Shown: positions 55,601-64,000 of the stretch, piece by piece | How the letters are laid out: the number at the start of each line of letters is the position of its first letter | How positions within the stretch are numbered: position 1 is the first letter of the stretch | Assembly: GCA_030686995.1 (NCBI GenBank) | Contig: CM060702.1 | Location: forward strand, 68,140,440 to 68,204,439 | From: Artemisia argyi | Taxonomy: Eukaryota > Streptophyta > Magnoliopsida > Asterales > Asteraceae | Direction of reading: 5' to 3' | Length of the DNA stretch: 64,000 bases | Notes under the pieces: model-generated | Told to the model about the DNA's origin: nothing | Databases searched by the model: none | What the model saw: the letters and a program-made list of their open reading frames with translations, nothing else | Position numbers and translations under genes: made by a program

Positions 55601-58600
55601 CCTGCATTTCCTGTGTTACGCTTGAAAAGTTCTTTCCGTGCTAACTTAAGTGATTTGGTTTCTTCATGACTGATATACTTCACACTTACAACAGGTTGAA
55701 TTGCATTTGCTTATTTAAGTAATGTTAAATGAGAATCAATATCAAAAATAAGAACTGTATATTATAGTAGTGCATTGTTGTTTTACCATGGCTTACATTC
55801 TTGTCGATGAAAATGAAGGGGCATGCAGTCCGTCTTCCTTACAATCTCCTTTTCGTTAGCAATTTGATTTTAATTGATTCATCTCTGTCCCCGGGTATAA
55901 GTTTGACTACGACGTTCGCTCCCCTTTTACTACACAAAATAAAACTCATCATATAAAAAATTAGTCACCTCTAATAACAATAAACAAAGACAAAATATTG
56001 GGTGTATATACAGAAATCTTTATCATAGATATTTTTTGTGTGCCTATTATTAAAACTTTTGAGCCAAGGCAATCTAACTTGAAGCAACAAAGAACGCCAT
56101 AGATATTAACAATTAATCCAAAACCCATTAATCACACAAACTAACATTCTCTACATTCTCTATAGCAACTACCTAAACAGATTAGAAGGGGTGTTTGGCA
56201 TTGCTCTTAAAGTTGTGAATAATCAGTTCCATATCTAGTGCAAACTTGATATCAACGACATGATTGAAACAGATTATGTATGGTTGGCTGGCTCGGTGCA
56301 CTAATGACAGTTAGGGCTAAAAAAAATACACTTTGAAGAGTTGTATGTGTATTTTATCTGGTGCTTGAGCCATTAAGACCAAACAAAACAAATATGGGTT
56401 CGCCACTATTCAAATCATCTAAGTTTATGACCTGAGTTTGCAAGCATGAGGCACATCACCAAGTATCACCACCTCTGCTACCTTTGTATTTTGTGCTATT
56501 TTTCAGCAAAGGCTGCAGCCTTTGAGTTCTCAGCTTTCATCGGAAGTGTCATAGTTTGTTCACTACATAAAAACAAAAAAAATTCAATATTAATATTGGC
56601 AACAGTATTTTAATTTTTTTATATTGAATAAAACTCTAAAAAATAACATGTGCATACCTTGAAGTCGAAAAAAGATCTAATATTAATACGGATGATGACA
56701 ATCTGATCCGTTTATCAGAAAAAAGGAGGCCATGTATCTAAAACGCTGATCTTAACTAAATCCTTTGTATCGGTCAAGCACGTATGGTGATGAATAATTA
56801 ATTAGACTCAGATCCGTAACTGAAGTGTTTGGGTTAGCTTATTTAACGGGCTTTTCGGCTTACTGAGATTCGGAGAGCTAATTTTCGCATAAAGAATCAA
56901 ATTACCTGAAATTGCTGGAACTGAAATGGGTTGGCTAAACAGTTGAACTGATGTTGGTCACATTGGTTTTTGATTCACCTCAGACCTGCATTCATCACTG
57001 TACAAACTAATTAATAGGTTCTAGCTTTCAAACATACACTTTAGAGATTTATGTTTCATAAAACGTCGTAAATCACATTAATCATAAAAACCATGTTATT
57101 TCTAAAATAAGACAGATTATAAGGTCAAACCAATTCTTAGTATAAAATCCTATGGTTTGGAATTCTGACAAAAATATACGTTTTGACCTATATCCATTTT
57201 TGTTCATTCCTTCTAGCAATAACGTAGTCTGAAAGTTGTAAGGTACTTACTTGCGGTTGAAAACTTGGGGAGATAAATTGTAAAGACTGATACTTTGTGT
57301 CATCAAACAAAATTAAACTCCAAGGGGTTGTTTGTGAACCTAATTTTATCAACGTGTGTCTTAGTTTCAACAAAAGAAACACACATCAAATGCATACAAT
57401 AAATATTCCCATTTATTATTTAATAGAGGTTTATGGTATATGTAGATGTGATTAATGCTTAATAATATAGCTTCAAGTTCATTTGTTCACCATAGGCAGT
57501 AGGTCTTCTAAGTTATTAGAATGGCAAATGACAGTTTATGCTACACTTGGATCATCGATCATCTGAGAACAATGATTTTGTTCTTAGTGTGGGAACATAG
57601 AACATACGTAATAAAGTCAAAAACATGGATGACATGGTATGGTTTATTAGGTGGTAAGTTATGAGTCCACATATAATTTCTAGCAGATTTCGGTCAACAG
57701 GCTAAGGTAATATAATTAAAATTCAAATAGTGTGACAGCAACAATTTTTAGGGTAAAACACACTTTTCGAGCAATTTCAAACCACAACTTGTCAAAAAAG
57801 CGCGACTCATTAGTAAGTAACATATCACCAACATGATTGTAGCTTATAAACATTTAAAAACTTTCAAATTTTCATCAAAATCGGTTAACGTAAAAAAGTC
57901 TCAGTTTTGACCCGTTAAGCTATTGCGACAACATGAAGTTTCTGGGCAAAACGGCCATTTTCAAGCAACTTCGAACCACAATGTCTCAAAAAACACAATG
58001 AATAAGTAAATAAATATATCACCAAACATAACAGTAACTTACAAACATTCCAAAACTTGCAAACTTCAATGTAGATCAGTTAACGTAATTTTATTTTCCA
58101 ACTTTCACCTATTAAGCTACTGTGACAGCAGCAACTTTCCGGATAAAACGGCCATTTCCGAGCAACTTTGAACCACAATGTGTGAAAAAACGCAACAATA
58201 CCTAAATAAACATATGATCAACATAATCGTAACGCACATACGTTCCAAAGGTTGCAAAATTTCATCAAACTCAGTTAACTTAAGAAAAATAAATCCAGTT
58301 TTGACCCATTAGGTGATAGAATAAGCTAGAATTGGCCATTTTGCCAAATATAACCGTCACTTATAAAAGTTCCACAACTTTCAAAATTCAATCTAGATCA
58401 GTGAACTTAAAGCTTAATAATAAATCAATATAGAAATTAATAAAGCTTACTAACCTTGTCAATTAAAGATGCATAGTAGGACCAACATGTTTACAGTTTG
58501 TTCAAAGGATCACATACCCGAAACTCTAGGTGACGACTATCTTTCTAATAGATTGACTTTCATATAAAGCTGAATCCAAGACTCCTATGTCGCTCCATGA

Positions 58601-59731
58601 CCACTGGTGTCAAACGGCAAATTTGACTTCTCGCCGCCAGAATTATGAATCATGTATATTTTGCCACCCCACTTATAGAGGCACCTACAGAAATTATACT
58701 ATGTCATTAGATTGTCGTCAATATAGCACATTTATCCATACGTCGTTGCTTCGTTATCAACAGCTATCTAATTATACGTAGTGGATTATTGTAAGTTACT
58801 TAAATTTACATTAAGTTTGTATATGAAATTATTTTAAAAGTACGAACCTTTCCACCATTGTTATGCATAGATAGACCTGGATTGTGGCGCACCCCCTTTG
58901 TCTCCAAGCAACGAACCAAATGCATTACGAACTGTGGAACAAAAGGAGCATAAGACGTCTCTCTTGGCGGCTTCGCAAATCAGTTAAAGCAAAAATTTAC
59001 CTTTAGGCATAGAGTTTACACGGTCGGTATTCCTTTAGAGCTCCAAGTACTTTTTAGTTGTTTCATACCAGCATCTATCACCAAAAGACAACAGCCTAGT
59101 ATAAAAAATTTGTATAACCATCATTATCATCAAAACATGAATTACAATCCATAAGAATCACTCAAAGAATAATAATAATTACTCCAAATTGAATAAAAAG
59201 TAACAAAACAACAAAATTACCAAAAGCAAAACCCCCAATTATAAGAAAACCCTAATTTAGCTGATAACCTGAGACAAACACCCCCTAACACAACAACAAA
59301 ACTACCCTAAGCCGTAAGCAAAATCAAATAAGCTCATAAATTTATATATATATATATACCCGAAATTAGCAAAACCCCTAATTATAACCAAACCCTAATT
59401 TCCAATTAGATTTTATATAAATAATTGTATACCTTTCTTTTTTGTTTGGCCTAAATCCTCCATACCCCGCCACTTGTACACCATCGTCACACACCCACAC
59501 CTCATTGAACATCATCATCACACACCCACACCTGCGTGATAGATGTGGAGCAGGTTTGGTGGATGAATGAAGTTTGGGGAGTATTATTATAGCACAACGG
59601 GCTGGATTATGCAAAAAAGAGGCTGGAAAAGCAGGCCAAAAGAAGGTGGGCCGTAATTTTGGCGGGAAAGATGCACTGTAGATGAGCAGTGCTAAACGAC
59701 TGCGTATTCATCCGGTTTTATATAAACTAAT
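52697..59731 (-). mobile_element. Helitron-like element, about 7 kb, related to 28425-34312
   Basis: The left edge, acgagaatggcg followed by an imperfect GC hairpin with core cgcgttgcgg (52717-52735), parallels acgataatggcg plus hairpin at 28421. The right edge, attcatccggttttatataa then acta (to 59731), parallels the right edge of the first element, and the inner 90 bases also match (ttggcggga, actgtagat.agcagtg). The inside is intron-like with short minus-strand coding pieces that I could not assign, a three-fold repeat at 57738-58310 and a T run at 52883-52904. No Rep/helicase. The 3' CTRR is not clear. Confidence 0.45.
57738..58310 (+). repeat. Three diverged tandem units of about 190 bp
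   Basis: Units start near 57738, 57930 and 58120. Each has the order gcaac(a)a...ttt.gggtaaaac/ggcaaaacggccatttt, gagcaa.tt.gaaccacaa, gtcaaaaaa.cgc, aaataaacatatcaccaaca, cttacaaacattccaaaa.tt and tcagttaacgtaa. Diverged but clear. Confidence 0.75.
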
Positions 59732-60163
59732 AATGGTTTTGCAAATAATAAGAATTCTCAAGTTTGCACAAGTTTATTGGTTATTGTTTTTTACGATATC
59801 TTCCGCCCTAAATTAAAGTGCTTGATTTGTTGTTTTCTTAATTTTAATTTTCTATAAATTGAGCTTAGAAAATGAAATTGTGGTGGAGGACGATGCCAAT
59901 TTTAAAAGTTTTTTGTTCATTTGTTTCATTTTGCAATAACTCAACAGAAGTGAAGATCATAAGGTGGCTTAGAAAAACGAATTAATGCAAGAGTTTTTCA
60001 AAAATTACTTTTTACCTTAAATAGTTTTGTATGCACTTATTTTCTTAAATACTTTTTAAAAACACAATGGTCATCCAAAAAAACTCATGTTGGGCTAGCC
60101 GGGAGAGACTGTGCACCGCTAAGGACCGCTTCATCACCGTCTATATAGACAAGGATTTTTTTT

Positions 60164-60313
<150 letters not shown>

Positions 60314-61237
60314 CTTTATCTGAATACATATAAAGAGAAAACACTCTCATCCAATCATCCTAAACACGAAGTAGCTGCTATCGATGTGAGGTCAGCAACA
60401 AAAGAAAGAAAAAAAGTACTTGCTTAAAACTAAAAAAAAATGTAATTTGAACTAAAATACTTTTACTTATAAAATGAAATGCAGTCTATTAAATATTTAA
60501 TTACTTAAATACAATTCGAACCATTAACTTTCAACACTCTTATTTACTCCACAAAAATATATACATAATAAAAACTGCACACAAATTGACGCTATTATAC
60601 ATCGTCATCTATTATACAAATATAGACATTTTCAATATGTATATTTTATTTTTATAAGTCTTAATGTCTTATATTTTGTCTTTTATATGATAATCGAAAG
60701 AGGTATTCTGTATAGGTTCCTTAGACATATGAAACTATTATATTTATGCAAAATACTACCATTCAATGTGTATACTAGTAACCAGGATTGCTGATACCAT
60801 ATTTCGTTACGGGATATTTGATTTACACCGTATTTTAGTTACGACACTGTAAACTCTAATACGGAAATCGATTCAAATTTAAACTCATAAATCATATCGA
60901 ATTTAGAGGTACGAACTTGGCAGAATTCGGTTAACAAAATTAGCTTACAACAAAGTTTAAACACTATGATGAACTAAAACTGCATGAGCTAGAAGTAGAT
61001 ATGTACCACTCGATTGTTATTCCAAACAATATAAAATTAACATTTAGAGTCCTACACCCTACAAGTGATGGTCCAGTGATTTGGTGTGGATCCTAGTCAA
61101 ACTACCCAAATGTGAATTCATTCATCAGCCCTAATAATCTTACAAGCCAACACCGCTAGGTCCTCGCGTATAAGCATACAAAGAACCCTATGCAACTAAA
61201 GGAAATCAAGTAACCTAGCCGAGTTATAATATTCATA
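60314..61237. other. Intergenic, nothing recognised
   Basis: AT-rich sequence between the (TTA)n tract and the second solo LTR. No ORF, hairpin or element end can be supported. Confidence 0.6.
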
Positions 61238-61242
61238 TACAT

Positions 61243-62603
61243 TGATGCGTGGGAATTGCACCAGGCTTTACCTCTCGAGGGATCTCGAGAAGCTTACAAC
61301 CCCCACCAGGCAGTGTACCTGATCGTTGTAGTATAGTATAGTGACAAGTACCGGAGGATTGATCGTTCAACTCAGGAATAGTGTCGCTAGGATTAGAAAG
61401 CCTAAGAACTAGGTCTAGAGGTGAGGGATGATTCTTTTTGTATTTTTATATTTTTATGAAAGCAAGTAAAAATCTCGGGTTTTAGAAGAGTGGGTGGAAT
61501 TAGCTGCTAAATATCTTTTACAAAAATGATGCAATCAAAATAAAATAACAAAAATGAAAATCAAACTAATTACTAATATGGTGTGAACAATAGATGGGAG
61601 AATTGTGTTTACTTAGATTTCACTACTCCCTAGATATCTTTTACAGGTTAATTGTTTGTTACAGTTGCGTGGATGACGGGTTATATTCCTTAATACCAAT
61701 CGTGGGGTGGCGTACGTACTTCCCCAACTCTATAAGCTCCTACTTCACTCCAATGTCGAGCCTGCAAGAAGCTCCTAACATGGGATCACTAGAATTCGCT
61801 CATGCATTAAATACAACCATAAAAACCTTAGTACGCATTGGTTCATGTTTCTTAAGACGTTCAAGCATGTTACACAATGGAAGTCTGCCAGTTTTCTTAA
61901 GCCTAACATCGAAATCATTCATCCAATACAACTATAAACAAGCAATCAACCTATAATCAATATCTAGGTTTCATTACATCTAAGCAAACACACAAGAGAT
62001 CTAGCCTAGCATTTCAAAATTAAGACAAGCGTAAGATATATTCAAACAACACATAGACATATTGAATGAATTGAAATGATACTTATCTCAATTGAACATG
62101 AAGGGTTTCAAGGGGTGAAAACCCTTGAAAATACTGTAAAAGTCGTGTTAGGGTTTATGCAATTCGACCCTAAAATTCTCCTCTCTAGTTACACACTAAT
62201 GAATGAAAATTACAAAACTATATATAGATTTACTAAGGTGACGGCGTCAAGAAGAAAGTTCTGACGCCGTCAACCCGCCGCCAAAAATATAGTCGGATTG
62301 CCTAGATCCAGATCTGACGCCATCATGTGTATTGCTGCTCTGGGCCGTCACAACTTTTACTCTTGACGCCGTCATAAAATTGCTCTTGACGCCGTCAGGT
62401 ACTGTTCCCAGCAAGGAAAATTAAGACTTTGCCGTTTTCTTCACTTTTATGCTCCAAAAACGTCCAAAATGCTTCCTTTTCCAGAATTCACTCTCAAAGT
62501 ACCTAAAATCACAAAAGGAATGATTTAGGGCAATATTTGATCAAATAAATTCAAATTCCGGCTTAAATGACCCATTAAAAACGGATCATTATTCGCCTCA
62601 TCA
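61243..62603 (-). mobile_element. Second solo LTR of the TGATGAGGCG family, 1361 bp, duplication tacat
   Basis: On the plus strand it starts tgatgcgtggg and ends cgcctcatca, with tacat on both sides (61238-61242 and 62604-62608). Read inverted it matches 14807-16217 throughout, including gtcatttaagc, the TGACG palindromes and the aaagcctggtgcaat end. Opposite orientation, different target site and intact duplication show an independent insertion. No internal region remains. Confidence 0.92.
62218..62397 (-). promoter_or_regulatory. LTR promoter of the second solo LTR: TGACGCCGTCA cluster and TATA box
   Basis: Full tgacg(c/g)cgtca palindromes lie at 62239, 62262, 62364 and 62387, with the variant tgacgccatca at 62315. 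The TATA box (tatatatag) is at about 62218-62227 on the far side, so transcription would run leftward. Same layout as 15013-15249. Confidence 0.6.
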
Positions 62604-62608
62604 TACAT

Positions 62609-63499
62609 ATTAGTGAAACGATAAACAGTTATATAGCTACACAGGCATTGGTCACCTCAACTGTAACTTGAAAAAACACACACCAACAACTAATTAATTT
62701 ATCATTAACTAATTTCATGTATTCCTATGTAAAGCCTTCATGATTTAACCTGACATAGCAATTGAAAAGACAAAAATCATAATCAAAACAAACCATGATA
62801 AATATATTTGATTGATTAATGAAATTACTTACTTTAATTATATCATTTATTTACAATGAAGAAAATGGCCGGAAAACACTTAAAACTCGGCTAGGGTTCG
62901 TATCGCAAAAGTTCTACACAAATTATGAAAAATTACATGGAACTAGAAAACTTAAGTTGACAACGTCAAGTGTTATAGCTAACTTCATCACCTTGACGAT
63001 ATCGGATTAGGGTTTTCCACTAGCTTTAATAGGTGATGACGTTTAGCATAGAGCTGACGTCGTCCCCTCGGGGATGACGCAGACATATTGGTGGTATGGG
63101 CATTTTTCGGTCACAAATTACGAAATGGTATCAACACCTTGTATACAATCATCTAGGAATACTCATCATCAAGAACGCCGACAATCGTTGTTGGCGGTCC
63201 AGAGGAATCTCGTTCTTACATAGAGTATTGCTACATCCACAAAACACTATACTTTGAGTGTCACTCTCCTTATTAAATGGGAACATGGAGGGAATATATA
63301 AATTGTGGCACCTAAATTATGTTGATTGTGTCTAAATTTGTTAGTTTTTAATAAATGACATGAAAAAGTTGGAGGTAATGAATTACAATGAGGCGCCAAT
63401 TATTTCGGCACTCATGTCAAATAAATATATGTTAAAAATTAGACATACGACACATAAAAGAAACTAGTATATAAACATAACTTGAGAATCCTAAGAAAC
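62609..63499. other. Intergenic, no supported gene
   Basis: A 63-codon ORF at 62819-63010 has no recognisable domain. Short tgacgtcg/gatgacg words occur at 63034-63080 but do not form an array. Confidence 0.5.
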
Positions 63500-63660
63500 A
63501 ACATGTAGAGACCAGGTTTCTCAAAGAAACCAGTGTCTATACATTTTCTATTATAGAGACTGTTTCATGTTGTCATTCTACGCTAATTTTCACTATAAAA
63601 AGCGGTTATTACAAAACCGGTGTCTATCAAGAGGTGTCCATGGCTGTATTTTTAGTAGTG
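63500..63660 (-). mobile_element. CACTA-like transposon end
   Basis: The block ends tacagccatg-inverted sequence ...atttttagtagtg at 63660; inverted it starts CACTACTAAAAATACAGCC, a frequent plant CACTA terminus. Just inside are repeated words accagtgtctat / accggtgtctat / tagagac, like subterminal repeats. The partner end is not found in the window. Confidence 0.55.
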
Positions 63661-64000
63661 AATAAGCTAACAATACTAATATCACATGCTTCATCTTAAA
63701 GACAATGTTTGTCAGATAGTTAAGAGTTAGGGTGCGTTTGGCGTAAAGCGTTTAGAAGCATTTATTAGTGGTGAGCGTTAAACATTTGTGATTATATTGC
63801 TCGTTTGATAAGCAGCAAGTAGCTATACATTACTTTTTCGGAATGTGATGCGTGATTGATATTGAAGACCAAGTCTTATGGGTGTTGATACAATGTGCTC
63901 CATAATCTCCATGTTCACTTATTTGCATGCATATATTTAGAAAAAAGAAGTGGTCAAAACCACATTGCATTAGTATGTATTTACCTTTCCTTTTGTTTTG
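63661..64000. other. Right edge, nothing recognised
   Basis: The phrase agggtgcgtttggcg near 63730 resembles MITE starts, but no inverted partner follows before the window ends. Confidence 0.4.

Overview
The window reads as an intergenic, transposon-packed part of a eudicot nuclear genome. It is AT-rich, has long homopolymer and (TA)n/(TTA)n tracts, and contains a plant-type spliced gene. Layers of LTR, LINE, MULE, Harbinger, hAT, CACTA and Helitron-like sequence are nested in one another. The composition would fit Asteraceae, but nothing here fixes the family.

One gene looks intact: a membrane-anchored Ser/Thr receptor-like kinase of the Arabidopsis At5g18500/At2g42960 type (20490-22707, + strand). 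It has seven coding exons, joins to 491 codons without a frame break, and has a probable intron in its 5' leader. All other coding traces are transposon genes or broken gene fragments.

Layout from left to right. 1-560: start of a minus-strand Copia element (tRNA-Met primer site plus LTR). 561-6194: polypurine tract, very long LTR-like stretch, primer site and zinc-knuckle ORF of a Tat/Athila-type Ty3 element. 6291-7125: an LTR-like block. 7202-7451: a Stowaway MITE. 9165-13238: a complete 4.07 kb MULE with 186-bp terminal inverted repeats and a perfect 9-bp target duplication, carrying AT-hook and PB1-like ORFs but no transposase. 13474-16225: a Harbinger-like element (TTA duplication) with a 1.41 kb solo LTR (5-bp duplication) inserted 3 bp from its end. 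16321-17405: an internally deleted LINE. 20490-22707: the kinase gene. 24334-27059: a MITE, a CACTA end and a hAT MITE. 27246-34359: several Helitron-type ends, including one minus-strand element of about 5.9 kb. 34774-36031: a Copia gag relic and a sulfotransferase pseudogene. 36551-39760: FAR1-like fragments mixed with an unusual array of palindromic ATCAC/GTGAT repeats. 39958-41153: a 1.2 kb element with a perfect 28-bp inverted repeat and three tandem 240-bp units. 41183-41847: a 665-bp fold-back. 44033-44708: two MITEs sharing one target site. 44877-52269: a 7.4 kb MULE with about 280-bp inverted repeats carrying a decayed DUF1985/Ulp1-type peptidase gene (Kaonashi-like). 52697-59731: a second Helitron-like element related to the first. 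61243-62603: a second solo LTR of the family at 14807, in opposite orientation, with its own 5-bp duplication. 63500-63660: a CACTA-like end.

The sequence holds no cooperating gene cluster. The main interest is the dated nesting order, the two gene-carrying MULEs, the LTR promoters built from repeated TGACG-type palindromes, and the palindromic repeat array.
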